A stretch of DNA of 34,279 bases from Deltaproteobacteria bacterium (GCA_027023445.1 JALVVK010000087.1:1-34279), one strand, 5' to 3'. Positions 18,144 to 28,828 are shown, numbered from the stretch's first letter. Translations and numbers: made by a program. Notes: a model not told the origin generated them from the letters alone.

Positions 18144-20519
18144 ATGGCTGAGAAATCTCGTGCAGAAGAAAATACTGCTCAAAATCACCATACCATAAAA
18201 GAACTTCCTGTTCTGCCGGTAAAGGAGCTGGTGCTTTTCCCTCACATGGTTGTGCCATGGATTGTGGAATCCGAACACCTGATCAAGATGGTGGATGACG
18301 CCCTGGCAACCGATAGAACCATCGCAGTGATAACACTGAGGAAAAATGACAAAGACGAACAGGTCCTTAACAACATGGGGACAGTAGCCCTTATCCTCAG
18401 AATGGCAAAAGACGAGGAGGGACACGCAAGGCTGATCCTTCAGGGCGTAACCAGGGTAAAGATGATAGAAGTCACGGAAGAGGAGCCATACATCAAGGCA
18501 AAGGTAAGGCCTGTACAGGACACATCGTCTCATGATGTAGAATCCCAGGCGCTGGTAGTGAATATCCGCCAGATATTCTCCAAGGTCCTGGAGCTTTCCC
18601 CGCATCTGCCCAAGGAGCTGGGCAGCATAACCATGAATGTGGATGACCCGGGGGTGCTGGCAGATATAGTGGTAAGCAATCTTAACATCCCCGCCGAAGA
18701 AAAGCTTTCTATCCTTGAGTCCTTTGATGTCAAGAAGAGGCTTCAGAAGGCATTGAAAATCCTGACCGAACAGGTGGAGATCCTGGAGCTTGGGCACAAG
18801 ATACAGTCCCAGGTAAAGGACCAGATGGATAAGACCCAGCGTGAATTTTATTTGCGAGAGCAGCTAAAGGCCATAAAGAAGGAACTGGGCGAAGAGGAAG
18901 ACCGCGGGCAGGAGATCGTTGAGCTTCGGGAAAGGCTGGATAGTCTCCAGCTTCCCGACGAGGCAAGGGAAGAGGTGGAAAGAGAGCTGGAACGACTGTC
19001 CAAGATGCATCCATCCTCATCCGAATACACGGTTTCAAGGACCTATATCGACTGGATGCTGGAGCTTCCCTGGAACAAGATGACCGAGGATCATCTTGAC
19101 ATAAAAAAGGCAGAGGATGTGTTGAACAGGGATCACTATGACCTTGAAAAAATAAAGAACCGTATTCTTGAATATCTGGCCGTGCGTAAGCTGAAACCCG
19201 ATGCCAAGGGGCCGATTCTCTGTTTTGCCGGCCCTCCCGGAACAGGCAAGACCTCCCTTGGACGCTCCATTGCCAGGGCCATGGGCAGAAAATTCTGGAG
19301 GATAGCGCTGGGTGGCGTCCGGGATGAGGCAGAGATACGGGGGCACCGCCGGACCTATGTGGGCGCCATCCCGGGCAGAATTATTCAGGGACTGCGCAAG
19401 GTGGGAGTCAAAAACCCCGTGTTTATGCTGGATGAAATCGACAAGATAGGAACGGATTTCCGTGGTGACCCCGCATCTGCCCTGCTTGAGGTGCTTGATC
19501 CGGAGCAGAACGTGGCCTTTACGGATCATTACCTTGGGGTGGCGTTTGATCTTTCCAATGTGATATTCATTGCCACGGCCAATATGCTGGATACAATTCC
19601 CGGGCCCCTCCTGGACAGGATGGAGATACTTGAACTCGCCGGCTACACCCAGGAAGAGAAACTCCAGATTGCCATCAGATATCTTGTCCCCAGACAGATT
19701 GAGGCCAACGGCCTTGATTCAAGGTTTATATCCATATACAAACCGGCCCTTGCAAGGATAATCTCGGATTATACCAGGGAAGCCGGGGTCAGAAACCTTG
19801 AACGTGAGATAGCTGCCGTTTGCAGAGGAGTCGCCAGGCAGGTGGCTGCGGGACGGACTGAAAAGGTTAAGATTACCGCAAAATCCCTGCCTCGGTATCT
19901 CGGCCCGCCAAAATTCGAGCCAGAGATCGCCGAGAGGACCAGGGTGCCGGGGGTGGCAACCGGGCTGGCCTGGACCCCGGTGGGCGGGGAAATCCTCTTT
20001 ATTGAGGCGACCAGAATGAAAGGTTCCGGAAGGCTTATCCTTACAGGCAAGCTGGGAGAGGTGATGAAAGAGTCCGCCCAGGCGGCTCTGAGCTATATCC
20101 GTTCAAAGGTGGATGACCTGGGTATAAAGGAGTCTGTATTCAAGGAGGATGATATCCATATCCATGTTCCTCAGGGTGCCATCCCCAAGGACGGTCCTTC
20201 AGCCGGGGTGACCATCTGCATGTCTCTTGTTTCACTGCTTACAGGAAAGCCGGTAAGGCCGGATGTGGCCATGACAGGAGAAATTACCCTAAGGGGGCTG
20301 ATCCTGCCCGTGGGGGGAATCAAGGAAAAAATTCTTGCCGCTCACAGGGCAGGGATCAAAGAAATCGTTCTGCCCAAACGCAACAGAAAGGACCTGGAAG
20401 AAATACCGGAACATGTGAAAAAGTCCCTCACCTTTCACCTTGTGTCCCGGATTGACGAAGCAATAAAGGCGGTATTTGACAGGATTAACAGTCGTCCCGC
20501 CCCTGGCGGGGGTGCATAG
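18144..20519 (+). CDS. lon: ATP-dependent endopeptidase La (Lon)
   Basis: [49 protein letters not shown]; catalytic [14 protein letters not shown]. Confidence 0.98.
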   Translation: MAEKSRAEENTAQNHHTIKELPVLPVKELVLFPHMVVPWIVESEHLIKMVDDALATDRTIAVITLRKNDKDEQVLNNMGTVALILRMAKDEEGHARLILQGVTRVKMIEVTEEEPYIKAKVRPVQDTSSHDVESQALVVNIRQIFSKVLELSPHLPKELGSITMNVDDPGVLADIVVSNLNIPAEEKLSILESFDVKKRLQKALKILTEQVEILELGHKIQSQVKDQMDKTQREFYLREQLKAIKKELGEEEDRGQEIVELRERLDSLQLPDEAREEVERELERLSKMHPSSSEYTVSRTYIDWMLELPWNKMTEDHLDIKKAEDVLNRDHYDLEKIKNRILEYLAVRKLKPDAKGPILCFAGPPGTGKTSLGRSIARAMGRKFWRIALGGVRDEAEIRGHRRTYVGAIPGRIIQGLRKVGVKNPVFMLDEIDKIGTDFRGDPASALLEVLDPEQNVAFTDHYLGVAFDLSNVIFIATANMLDTIPGPLLDRMEILELAGYTQEEKLQIAIRYLVPRQIEANGLDSRFISIYKPALARIISDYTREAGVRNLEREIAAVCRGVARQVAAGRTEKVKITAKSLPRYLGPPKFEPEIAERTRVPGVATGLAWTPVGGEILFIEATRMKGSGRLILTGKLGEVMKESAQAALSYIRSKVDDLGIKESVFKEDDIHIHVPQGAIPKDGPSAGVTICMSLVSLLTGKPVRPDVAMTGEITLRGLILPVGGIKEKILAAHRAGIKEIVLPKRNRKDLEEIPEHVKKSLTFHLVSRIDEAIKAVFDRINSRPAPGGGA

Positions 20520-20549
20520 GATTACCGCTATACCAGGGAACGGTAATCC
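20519..20549 (+). terminator. Hairpin at the lon 3' end
   Basis: Perfect 9-bp inverted repeat GGATTACCG / CGGTAATCC; no U tract. Confidence 0.35.
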
Positions 20550-20563
20550 TGGCAAACCATCTG

Positions 20564-20592
20564 TTGACACTCATATGTATATTAAGTAAATT
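20564..20592 (+). promoter_or_regulatory. Putative sigma-70 type promoter upstream of ffh
   Basis: TTGACA - 17 bp - TAAATT. Confidence 0.4.
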
Positions 20593-20686
20593 ATTTTGAT
20601 TTATTCGCGGGGGAATTATTTTTTGTTTTCAGCCATAACTGACAGCTGACACCTTAAAGCTGTCTTGTTTTACCCAGGTGTTTTTT

Positions 20687-22015
20687 ATGTTTGGCAATCT
20701 CAGCGGGCGACTTGATGCGGCCTTTAAACGTCTGAAAGGCTATGGAAAGCTTTCCGAGGAAAATATCCAGGAAGGCCTGCGCGAGGTGCGTCTTGCCTTT
20801 CTTGAGGCGGATGTAAACTACAAGGTCGTAAAAGATTTCATCGCCAGCGTCAGGGAAAAGGCGGTGGGCCAGGAGGTAATGGACAGCCTTACCCCGGCCC
20901 AGCAGGTGATCAAGATTGTCCACGAGGAATTGATCAATCTCCTTGGCCGGAAATTTCAGGGACTGAACCTCGCGGGCCGGCAACCAGCGGTAATCATGCT
21001 GGCCGGGTTGCAGGGTTCGGGCAAAACGACCACTGCGGCCAAGCTGGCCCGCTGGTTAAAGGGCAAGGGCAGGCGTCCCTACCTGGTGCCGGCGGACGTT
21101 TACAGGCCGGCAGCTATTGACCAGCTGAAAAGCCTTGGCGCCCAGATAAAGGTGGAGGTCCACCCTACGGAACCCGGCGCATCCCCTGTGGATATTGCCA
21201 GACAGGCGGTTTCCAAAGCTGCCCTGGCCAACCTGGATACGGTCATCATCGACACGGCAGGTCGGCTGCATGTAGATGAGGCACTGATGTCAGAGCTCAA
21301 GGACATGAAATCTGTGGTCGAACCGCAGGAGACGCTCCTTGTAGCCGACGCCATGACAGGCCAGGACGCGGTAAACATAGCAAACCACTTTGACAAGGAG
21401 ATAGGCATTACCGGGGTTGTCCTCACAAAACTTGAAGGGGATGCCAGGGGAGGCGCCGCGCTTTCCATAAGGGCTGTAACCGGGAGGCCAATCAAGTTTG
21501 TGGGTGTGGGCGAAAAACTGGACGCCCTTGAGCCATTTCATCCTGATCGTGTGGCCAACCGCATTCTTGGCATGGGCGATGTCATGAGCCTCATCGAGAA
21601 GGCTCAGGAAACCATAGATCAGAAAAAGGCACAGGAACTCAGGGAAAAGCTGAAAAAGGACGCCTTCACCCTTGAGGATTTCCGTGACCAGCTGAAGCAG
21701 ATCAAGAAGATGGGAAGCCTGGAACAAATTATCTCAATGATTCCGGGCATGAAAAAAATGAAACAGTTAAAAGGGCTTATGCCGGACGAAAAGGAGCTGA
21801 TCCGGGCGGAGGCCATTATTAATTCCATGACCAGGGAGGAACGCCGCAACTACACCATTATAAATGCCAGCCGCCGGAAAAGGATTGCCCGGGGCAGCGG
21901 GACCCGCGTCCAGGATGTAAACCGTCTGCTGAAAAGTTATGCTGAGATGCAGAAGGTTCTTAAAAAAATGAAAAAATCCAGGTTTAAATTTCCCAACGGA
22001 ATGCTTCCTTTTTGA
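20687..22015 (+). CDS. ffh: Signal recognition particle protein Ffh (ATG at 20687 preferred over GTG at 20678)
   Basis: [50 protein letters not shown] before 20687. Confidence 0.97.
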   Translation: MFGNLSGRLDAAFKRLKGYGKLSEENIQEGLREVRLAFLEADVNYKVVKDFIASVREKAVGQEVMDSLTPAQQVIKIVHEELINLLGRKFQGLNLAGRQPAVIMLAGLQGSGKTTTAAKLARWLKGKGRRPYLVPADVYRPAAIDQLKSLGAQIKVEVHPTEPGASPVDIARQAVSKAALANLDTVIIDTAGRLHVDEALMSELKDMKSVVEPQETLLVADAMTGQDAVNIANHFDKEIGITGVVLTKLEGDARGGAALSIRAVTGRPIKFVGVGEKLDALEPFHPDRVANRILGMGDVMSLIEKAQETIDQKKAQELREKLKKDAFTLEDFRDQLKQIKKMGSLEQIISMIPGMKKMKQLKGLMPDEKELIRAEAIINSMTREERRNYTIINASRRKRIARGSGTRVQDVNRLLKSYAEMQKVLKKMKKSRFKFPNGMLPF

Positions 22016-22031
22016 TTCCGAAGCATTTTTT
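22000..22031 (+). terminator. Intrinsic terminator overlapping the ffh stop codon
   Basis: AATGCTTC (22000-22007) / GAAGCATT (22020-22027) followed by a T run. Confidence 0.55.
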
Positions 22032-22098
22032 ATGTACTATTGAAAAGAAACTATATTGAACATATCAAACCGAAATCAGTTTCGGCAAGGAGGAATAC

Positions 22099-22356
22099 AT
22101 GTCAATACGCATACGTTTAACCCGTGGAGGTCGCAAGAAGAAGCCATTTTACCGTGTTGTGGCAGCCAATGTGGAGGCCAAGAGAGACGGTCGTTTTCTG
22201 GAAATTCTGGGAACCTATGATCCGCTCAAGGAACCGGCCGAGTTCAAGGTGGACCCTGCCAAGCTGGATAAATGGCTGGGCCAGGGAGCCAAGCCGAGTG
22301 ATACGGTCAGAAGTTTGCTCAAGAAGGCAGGTTATTCCAGCAAGACCCTTTCATAA
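22099..22356 (+). CDS. rpsP: 30S ribosomal protein S16
   Basis: [42 protein letters not shown]. Confidence 0.98.
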   Translation: MSIRIRLTRGGRKKKPFYRVVAANVEAKRDGRFLEILGTYDPLKEPAEFKVDPAKLDKWLGQGAKPSDTVRSLLKKAGYSSKTLS

Positions 22357-22415
22357 CAGGATTGATTTCAGGTTGTTTTACGCCAATTCAAGGACGAAGC
22401 GCGTGGAGGTGGTCC

Positions 22416-22646
22416 ATGAAGGATTTGATCGAATATATAGCCAAGGCCCTTGTAGATCATCCTGAAGACGTCCAGGTTAACGAAATCGCAGGAGAGCAGA
22501 CCTCTGTAATTGAACTGAAGGTCGCGAAGGATGACCTGGGCAAGGTGATTGGCAGACAGGGTCGCACGGCCAGGGCCATGAGGACCATCCTGAGCGCGGC
22601 ATCCACAAAGCTGAAAAAAAGGTCGGTGCTGGAAATCCTGGAATAA
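22416..22646 (+). CDS. khpA: KH-domain RNA-binding protein (KhpA/YlqC-like)
   Basis: [21 protein letters not shown]...[21 protein letters not shown]; rpsP-rimM context. Confidence 0.92.
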   Translation: MKDLIEYIAKALVDHPEDVQVNEIAGEQTSVIELKVAKDDLGKVIGRQGRTARAMRTILSAASTKLKKRSVLEILE

Positions 22647-22649
22647 TCC

Positions 22650-23180
22650 ATGTCCGGTTCCTCTTATGTGGTTTTGGGCAGGATTATCCGTGCCCATGGA
22701 ATACGCGGGGAGATGGACGCCTGTAGTTATGCCGGGGATCTCCGGGCCTTCACAGAATTTCACAGGCTATTTCTGGCAACATCTTCAGGTCGGCGTTTGT
22801 CGTGCAAAATCAGGAAGGTCAGGCCCAAAAAAAAACAAGTAGTTATTCTGTCCCTTGAAGGGGTTGAAGACAGGAACCAGGCGGAGGCGCTTGCAGGAAG
22901 TGAGATATGCGTGTCCAGGAAAGACCTGCCGTCACTCATTGATGGCGAATATTACTGGCACGATCTGATAGGAATGAAGGTACGGACTCTGGAACGGGAA
23001 GAACTTGGACGGTTGACTGCCATAATGTCCACAGGAGCCCACGATGTGCTGGTAGTGAAAGGGCCGCGTGGCGAGATACTGATCCCCATGGTAGAGGAAA
23101 TGATAGAGGACGTTGATATATCGTCCGGGATAATTACCGTAGATCCGGTTCCGGGTCTTCTGGACATGAATGCTCTTTGA
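22650..23180 (+). CDS. rimM: Ribosome maturation factor RimM
   Basis: VVLGRIIRAHGIRGEMDACSYAGD; YYWHDLIGMKV; LIPMVEEMI. Confidence 0.95.
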   Translation: MSGSSYVVLGRIIRAHGIRGEMDACSYAGDLRAFTEFHRLFLATSSGRRLSCKIRKVRPKKKQVVILSLEGVEDRNQAEALAGSEICVSRKDLPSLIDGEYYWHDLIGMKVRTLEREELGRLTAIMSTGAHDVLVVKGPRGEILIPMVEEMIEDVDISSGIITVDPVPGLLDMNAL

Positions 23181-23904
23181 TATTTTAACCATATTCCCTG
23201 ATTTTTTTGCTTCTCCCCTGGGACAAGGTGTGATCAGGCGGGCAATAGACGCGGGAATTATCCGGGTTCGTCCCGTGGACCTGAGGCAGTACACCACGGA
23301 CCGCCACCGGACCACGGATGACAGGCCTTACGGCGGTGGAGAAGGCATGGTGATGAAGCCCGAACCCGTTTTCAGGGCGGTTACCGCCCTGAACGCCGAG
23401 CTACCCAGGCCAGAAGTAATCATGCTGTCTCCAAGGGGACGGCTTCTGGATCAGGCACTGGTCCGGGAACTGTCAAAACGATCCCGGATTGTACTGATTT
23501 GCGGCAGGTACGAGGGTTTTGATGAAAGGATCAGGAAGCGGATTGTTAACCTTGAGGTTTCCATAGGCGACTACATACTTGCCGGGGGCGAAGTGGCCGC
23601 TCTGGTTCTCATTGAAGCGGTGGCAAGGCTTATCCCCGGAGTTCTTGGCTGCGGGGCTTCGGCCCAGAAGGATTCATTCAGTGACGGTCTTCTGGAGTAT
23701 CCCCAGTACACCAGGCCCAGGGAATTTATGGGTATGGAGGTTCCGGAAATACTGCTTTCCGGCGATCATGAAAAAATTGCGAAATGGCGCCGCAGGCAAT
23801 CTCTTAAAGTAACCTTGCATCGGCGGCCTGACCTGCTTGACAAGGCGCGCCTTAACGAGGAGGACCTGAACTACCTTAAATCACTGGGGTACACCGGAAG
23901 ATGA
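23170..23904 (+). CDS. trmD: tRNA (guanine-N1)-methyltransferase TrmD
   Basis: MLFDILTIFPDFF; DDRPYGGGEGMVMKPEP; YEGFDERI; SIGDYILAGGE. Confidence 0.98.
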   Translation: MLFDILTIFPDFFASPLGQGVIRRAIDAGIIRVRPVDLRQYTTDRHRTTDDRPYGGGEGMVMKPEPVFRAVTALNAELPRPEVIMLSPRGRLLDQALVRELSKRSRIVLICGRYEGFDERIRKRIVNLEVSIGDYILAGGEVAALVLIEAVARLIPGVLGCGASAQKDSFSDGLLEYPQYTRPREFMGMEVPEILLSGDHEKIAKWRRRQSLKVTLHRRPDLLDKARLNEEDLNYLKSLGYTGR

Positions 23905-24470
23905 TATTCGTGGCCCTTATTCACTATCCTGTTTTGAACCGTCAGGGGGAGACGATAACCTCCGCGGTCACCAATATGGATCTGCACGATATATCGAGGG
24001 CTGCCAGGACGTATGGTGCCGAAGCGTTCTATGTTGTTACTCCCCTCGCAGAGCAACAGGAGCTTGTCAGGGAACTTGTGGGCCACTGGACCAGCGGTGT
24101 GGGCGGAACACTGAACCCGGACAGGAAGCGGGCCATGGAGCTGATCAGGGTCTGTCCGGACATACAGGAAACTGTAACCGAAATTTCACTTGAGTTTCAG
24201 TGCAGGCCCGTTATATATGCGACTACCGCCAGGGTTTTGCCTGATCAGCTGAGCTGGGAAAAACTGAGAAAAAAGATTGAGGCTCCTGGATCAATGGATG
24301 TTTTGTTGCTTTTCGGTACTGCATCAGGGCTGCATTCCCAGGTGCTGGATCAGGCTGACGGGGTACTTGAACCTATCAGGGGCACGGGCGATTATAATCA
24401 CCTGTCTGTGCGCAGCGCCGTTTCAATAGGCCTGGACAGGCTGAAGAGATATTTTGATCCGTCTATATGA
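23901..24470 (+). CDS. SPOUT-type RNA methyltransferase (Methyltrn_RNA_4-like)
   Basis: IFVALIHYPVLNRQGETITSAVTNMDLHDISRAARTYG...LLFGTASGL...RGTGDYNHLSVRSAVSIGLDRL. Confidence 0.85.
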   Translation: MIFVALIHYPVLNRQGETITSAVTNMDLHDISRAARTYGAEAFYVVTPLAEQQELVRELVGHWTSGVGGTLNPDRKRAMELIRVCPDIQETVTEISLEFQCRPVIYATTARVLPDQLSWEKLRKKIEAPGSMDVLLLFGTASGLHSQVLDQADGVLEPIRGTGDYNHLSVRSAVSIGLDRLKRYFDPSI

Positions 24471-24642
24471 CACAACAAGTTAAAATTTAAGATACAGACT
24501 GCTCAACAACAAATATTTAACGGCAGCCGGCTACTTATTCACAATTTACTAAGTGAATTATTATCTTAGCTTTGATTCATTATTTACTCTCTATGGCCCA
24601 ATACTCTTTTTCAGAGATGTTTAACAAGGAGGACATAACAAA

Positions 24643-24993
24643 ATGGATATTCTGAAAAAAATCGAGTTGGAAGAGATGAGGCTCGATGTCCCACCTTTCA
24701 GACCGGGTGATAAAGTCCGGGTTCATGTCAAGATTCAGGAAACAGAAGAAAAGGAACGGATCCAGGTATTTGAGGGCGTGGTTATAGCCAGGTCAGGCGG
24801 CGGAATCAACGAGACCTTCACTGTCCGCAAGGAGTCCTATGGTGTGGGTGTTGAAAGAATTTTTCCTGTCAACTCGCCCAGGATAGAAAAAATAGAACTG
24901 GTTGAGGAAGGAAGGCATAATAGGGCCAAGCTTTATTATCTGCGTGGACTCAGGGGCAAGGCCGCCAGGCACAAGGTTCGTCGCAGGTCATAG
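24643..24993 (+). CDS. rplS: 50S ribosomal protein L19
   Basis: [17 protein letters not shown]...[37 protein letters not shown]. Confidence 0.98.
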   Translation: MDILKKIELEEMRLDVPPFRPGDKVRVHVKIQETEEKERIQVFEGVVIARSGGGINETFTVRKESYGVGVERIFPVNSPRIEKIELVEEGRHNRAKLYYLRGLRGKAARHKVRRRS

Positions 24994-24995
24994 GC

Positions 24996-25628
24996 GTGGT
25001 GGATCTGCCACATGGGGCGGAAGACCCTGATTTGCTGTATTTTGAGCGGCGTTTCTGGGATCAGGGATATTACCCCGTGGCGGGCCTTGACGAAGTCGGC
25101 AGGGGCTGCCTGGCAGGACCGGTAGTGGCAGCCGCCGTGGTTTTGCCCAGGGATATTGAACTGCCCGGGGTAAATGATTCCAAGACCCTTTCTCCGGGAA
25201 CAAGAACAGAAATGGATACCCTCATCAGGGATCGTGCCGTATCTGTATCAGTAGCCCAGGTGTCCGCCGGTGAAATTGACCGGATCAATATACTTCAAGC
25301 CAGCCTCAAGGCCATGGCCATGGCGGTAGATGCTCTTTCTGTCCGTCCGCAGGTGCTGCTTGTGGATGGCAACAGGCAGATTCCTCATCCGCTTCCTCAG
25401 AAGACCCTGGTCAAGGGGGATCGGCGCAGCCTGTCCGTTGCCGCAGCCTCTATTGTGGCCAAGGTTTACAGAGATCACTTGATGGTGGAGCTTGACAGTA
25501 AATATCCAGGGTATCATTTTGCCGGACATAAGGGATATCCGACCGCCATCCATAAAGAGGCCCTTAGGCGTAACGGATGCACTCCTGTTCACAGGCGTAC
25601 ATTCAGGGGTGTTAAAGAGGTTTTGTGA
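24996..25628 (+). CDS. rnhB: Ribonuclease HII
   Basis: VAGLDEVGRGCLAGPVVAAAVVLP; DRRSLSVAAASIVAKVYRD. Confidence 0.97.
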   Translation: MVDLPHGAEDPDLLYFERRFWDQGYYPVAGLDEVGRGCLAGPVVAAAVVLPRDIELPGVNDSKTLSPGTRTEMDTLIRDRAVSVSVAQVSAGEIDRINILQASLKAMAMAVDALSVRPQVLLVDGNRQIPHPLPQKTLVKGDRRSLSVAAASIVAKVYRDHLMVELDSKYPGYHFAGHKGYPTAIHKEALRRNGCTPVHRRTFRGVKEVL

Positions 25629-25634
25629 CGGGTC

Positions 25635-26021
25635 ATGTTTTTTGAACAAAATCGTAACCTGGGCCTTCTGGCCGAAGAAATCGCTGCCGCCTTTTTTTCC
25701 AGGAAAGGCTATAAGCTGCTGGAACGGAATTACCGGACGCCATGCGGAGAGGTAGATCTCATTTTCCAGAATCGCCGCGGGCAGATAATATTCGTAGAGG
25801 TCAAGGCAAGGGCGACAGGGCGATACGGATTGCCTCAGGAGGCGGTCACAGCCCGCAAACAGCAGCACATAATCAGGACTGCCATGTGGTTTCTCCAGCA
25901 GAAGGGCTGGTTTGACAGGCAGATAAGGTTTGACGTTCTGGCCGTTCGTTTTCTAAAAAAAAACAAACCCGAAATTGAACATATTCCGTGGGCCTTTGAC
26001 GCTCAGGGGGGAGCCCTATGA
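25635..26021 (+). CDS. YraN/UPF0102 family nuclease-like protein
   Basis: LGLLAEEIAAAFFSRKGYKLLERNYRTPCGEVDLIFQNRRGQIIFVEVKAR. Confidence 0.93.
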   Translation: MFFEQNRNLGLLAEEIAAAFFSRKGYKLLERNYRTPCGEVDLIFQNRRGQIIFVEVKARATGRYGLPQEAVTARKQQHIIRTAMWFLQQKGWFDRQIRFDVLAVRFLKKNKPEIEHIPWAFDAQGGAL

Positions 26022-27388
26022 CCAGCCGGATCCAGAAGGAAATAAGCCAGATTAAAAACTTGCTTCTCCAGATGTCCTCAATGGTTGAAGAGGCCGTAAG
26101 GACATCCATACAGTCCTGTCAGCTTCTTGACACGAAACTTGCCGAGCGTGTTATAGAAAGGGACTGGGAGATAGACTACATAGAGGTGCAGATTGACAAC
26201 CTTGTGCTGAAAACCCTTGCGCTCCAGCAGCCAATGGCCAGCGACTTGAGATTTCTCACCTCCGCCTTGCAGATAGCCGGGCAACTGGAACGGGTTGGCG
26301 ATCACGCTGTTAACATTTCCGAGCAGGTGATCGCTGTTATGAAAAAAGCGGATATCGTTGCCGTTACCTCTCATGGATTAAAAGACATGGCCCGGTTGGC
26401 GTTAAAAATGCTCGGAGACAGCATAAATGCATTTGTTTATCAGGACGTTGAGATGGCCTATAAGGTGCGGATGGGCGACAAGGAGGTGGATGATCTGTAT
26501 TCAAGGGTTGTCGCCGACGAGATAAAAGACGCTGAAGATAATTGTTCAGAGGTCAGATCCAGCATCTACAATATCATACTTGCCCTTAATATAGAGCGCA
26601 TTGCAGATCTTGCTACAAACATAGCAGAGGATGTCATCTTTCTGGTCGAGGGCAAAATAATACGGCACGTGGATGACGAGGCGGTAAAGCTGCAGCATGT
26701 GGATTTAACAGAACCGCATTCAGAGGGCGGACCCTGCGCGCCGCCAGGCTCCAGGGAGCCGCTGGAATGCCTGCAGAGACATTCCAAATATGTGCACAAC
26801 TGCCTTGAACAGGCGGCCCTGGCGATTCAGGCCTACCTGAACGAAGATGACGAAAGTTTTGAGGAATATTCCTCAAACGTGGTTGAGCTTGAACACGCTG
26901 CCGACCTGATCCAGCGAAACGTCCGTGCCCACCTGCCCAGGGGCATTATCATGCCCATAGACAAATTTGAGCTGTTCCTTTATCTAAATGAGCAGGACGC
27001 CATTGCCGATACGGCAGAAGACCTGCTTGAATGGCTGACATACCGGAAAACAAAGGTCTCGGACGACATAAAGCAGGGGCTGAAAAATCTTCTTGACAAG
27101 TGCCTTGACATCTCCCAGGACCTTCCTCCGATATTAAACGCCGCTGCCACCTATTTTGAAACTGGAGATGAAGATACCAGGGTCTGGATCAAGGACCGGA
27201 TCAGGAACCTGAGGGTAAAGGAACATGAGGCGGATATAATAGAACACCGGCTCAAAAAGATGGTATTTGCCCTGAACAACGACCCGATGGATATCTTTTA
27301 TCTGGTAAAATTTGTGGAACTTGTTGGCCAGTCAGCTGATCATGCGGAAAGCGCGGCAGACATATTGCGTTCCATGATTGCCAAATAA
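26018..27388 (+). CDS. PhoU domain protein fused to a DUF47/TIGR00153-like (PhoU_div) C-terminal domain
   Basis: N-term QQPMASDLRFLTSALQIAGQLERVGDHAVNISEQ (PhoU); C-term VVELEHAADLIQRNVRAHLPRGIIMPIDKFELFLYLNEQDAIADTAEDLLEWLTYRK (DUF47-like). Confidence 0.87.
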   Translation: MTSRIQKEISQIKNLLLQMSSMVEEAVRTSIQSCQLLDTKLAERVIERDWEIDYIEVQIDNLVLKTLALQQPMASDLRFLTSALQIAGQLERVGDHAVNISEQVIAVMKKADIVAVTSHGLKDMARLALKMLGDSINAFVYQDVEMAYKVRMGDKEVDDLYSRVVADEIKDAEDNCSEVRSSIYNIILALNIERIADLATNIAEDVIFLVEGKIIRHVDDEAVKLQHVDLTEPHSEGGPCAPPGSREPLECLQRHSKYVHNCLEQAALAIQAYLNEDDESFEEYSSNVVELEHAADLIQRNVRAHLPRGIIMPIDKFELFLYLNEQDAIADTAEDLLEWLTYRKTKVSDDIKQGLKNLLDKCLDISQDLPPILNAAATYFETGDEDTRVWIKDRIRNLRVKEHEADIIEHRLKKMVFALNNDPMDIFYLVKFVELVGQSADHAESAADILRSMIAK

Positions 27389-27488
27389 GCCTGCAGCCTT
27401 CCCTGTCTTACACGAATTTTACATGGAAGCGGCCATTCCAGGGATGGGCACAACGAAACATGCTCCCCTGTGGACATCTTATTTTTAG

Positions 27489-27512
27489 TCCATGTAGTCC
27501 GTGTATCCATGG
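27489..27512 (-). repeat. Short dispersed repeat, CCATGGATACACGGACTACATGGA type
   Basis: Reverse complement resembles 32863-32889 and 33783-33809. Confidence 0.6.
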
Positions 27513-27573
27513 TCAATCAAAAAATGCTCCGGATAAAATTTGTGGCTGAAGGCCTAAATCCTGTTTGCGGAGC

Positions 27574-28515
27574 TTATAGTCCTTGATCCCGTAGCGGCGG
27601 GCATGGAAATTCATTCTTCTTTTTATCGATCAGCATAAATCCTATTCTTACCTTGGTATATATCCGGACTATGCCATCCTGTTCTATCTCCATCATCCGT
27701 TTTTTTACCAGGTCCTTTTCTTTATCTTTCAACGGACGTATTGTTTCCAGTTGCCAGATCAGCCCTTCCACCTGCCTGTCCACGGGTCTGGCCCGTTCCC
27801 AGCATCCATGGAAAAATTTCAGTTCGGGTGCGTATCCCATTGAATAAAGATAGTTAAATAGAATGATTATGTCGCTTCTGTACCTCCTGTCGCGTTTTTC
27901 ACCATGGATTTCCTCATGGAGGCGGTCAAGAATGGGATTTTCCTTAATTCCGGCCCAGCATACAATGGCCAGGAATCTGTCTGAATATTCAAGGAATCTG
28001 TCAATATTATCCATGGATTGAAGCAGGGGTGTCATGGACACGAAAACCAGGCCAAACCTTTCATCACAGCTGAAATGGTGCCAATCCGCCTGGATAGTTC
28101 TGACATTTTGTATGCCTGTTTTTATCTGTTTTTCTTTGAGCCGGTTCAGCATCCCCTCAGAAATATCCAGGGCCACTACTTCCCTGCAGTGGGGGGCCAT
28201 GCGAAGCGCGTAGGTCCCGGTCCCGCAGGCCACATCCAGCACATTTTGATCCTGTGACAGGGCACCGTGTTTTTTCAACGCCTTCATTATGGTGTTTACC
28301 TGATACATATAATCGGAGCATACTTCGAGATCATCATATGTGGAGGCGGCCTTGTCCCAGCAATCTCCTTTAAGATATTTGTGCCCAGAGTCCCCGGCCA
28401 GCCTGCGGCTGAAGTCCTTCCAGAAATCAGGGGTCAGGTGATGGGGGTATTCTGTTTTATCATTCATGTTCACACCTTTATATCGACAAACCAAAAAGTT
28501 GTCTTTTTTTGCCAT
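27574..28515 (-). CDS. Class I SAM-dependent methyltransferase
   Basis: NVLDVACGTGTYALRMAPHCREVVALDISEGMLNRLKEK. Confidence 0.88.
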   Translation of the reverse strand: MAKKDNFLVCRYKGVNMNDKTEYPHHLTPDFWKDFSRRLAGDSGHKYLKGDCWDKAASTYDDLEVCSDYMYQVNTIMKALKKHGALSQDQNVLDVACGTGTYALRMAPHCREVVALDISEGMLNRLKEKQIKTGIQNVRTIQADWHHFSCDERFGLVFVSMTPLLQSMDNIDRFLEYSDRFLAIVCWAGIKENPILDRLHEEIHGEKRDRRYRSDIIILFNYLYSMGYAPELKFFHGCWERARPVDRQVEGLIWQLETIRPLKDKEKDLVKKRMMEIEQDGIVRIYTKVRIGFMLIDKKKNEFPCPPLRDQGL

Positions 28516-28577
28516 TTACCATTTACGGTTTACAATTTATGATTATACACTTTTTTATAACAAACGGTTCAAACCTT

Positions 28578-28828
28578 TAAACCCGGATTATGCACTTCAA
28601 ATACCTGAAAAAAGGATTTTCATAAAATAATTAAATGGTTGCCAGGCTTTTCCTTCGCCCAAAAGGTACGGCTTTCTCCAGTGTTATGTCTCAGGCACCT
28701 GAAGCCGCAAGGGGCTCGCAATTTTACCGAATCTGCTACGTTGTCGCGCAGTTGAAGTACACAATTACGTCTGCGTGCCCTTCGCCTTGCATCTTCGGCA
28801 AACCTGCGAGCCGCATAATCCGGGTTAA
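28578..28828 (-). repeat. Palindromic MITE-like dispersed repeat, copy B (inverted relative to copy A)
   Basis: Terminal inverted repeats ACCCGGATTATGC (28581-28593) / GCATAATCCGGGT (28813-28825); inner arms 28713-28731 and 28794-28812. Confidence 0.88.

Noticed and set aside
18090-18797. 235-aa minus-strand ORF antisense to hsp20/lon
   Set aside because: Composition and lack of motifs indicate a shadow ORF of lon.
22070-22085. CCGAAA-TCAG-TTTCGG hairpin just upstream of the rpsP RBS
   Set aside because: Only 6 bp and does not cover the SD; insufficient to call a regulatory element.
24537-24558. ATTCAC/GTGAAT inverted repeat upstream of rplS
   Set aside because: Short, AT-rich and without T tract or known L19 leader features; likely chance.
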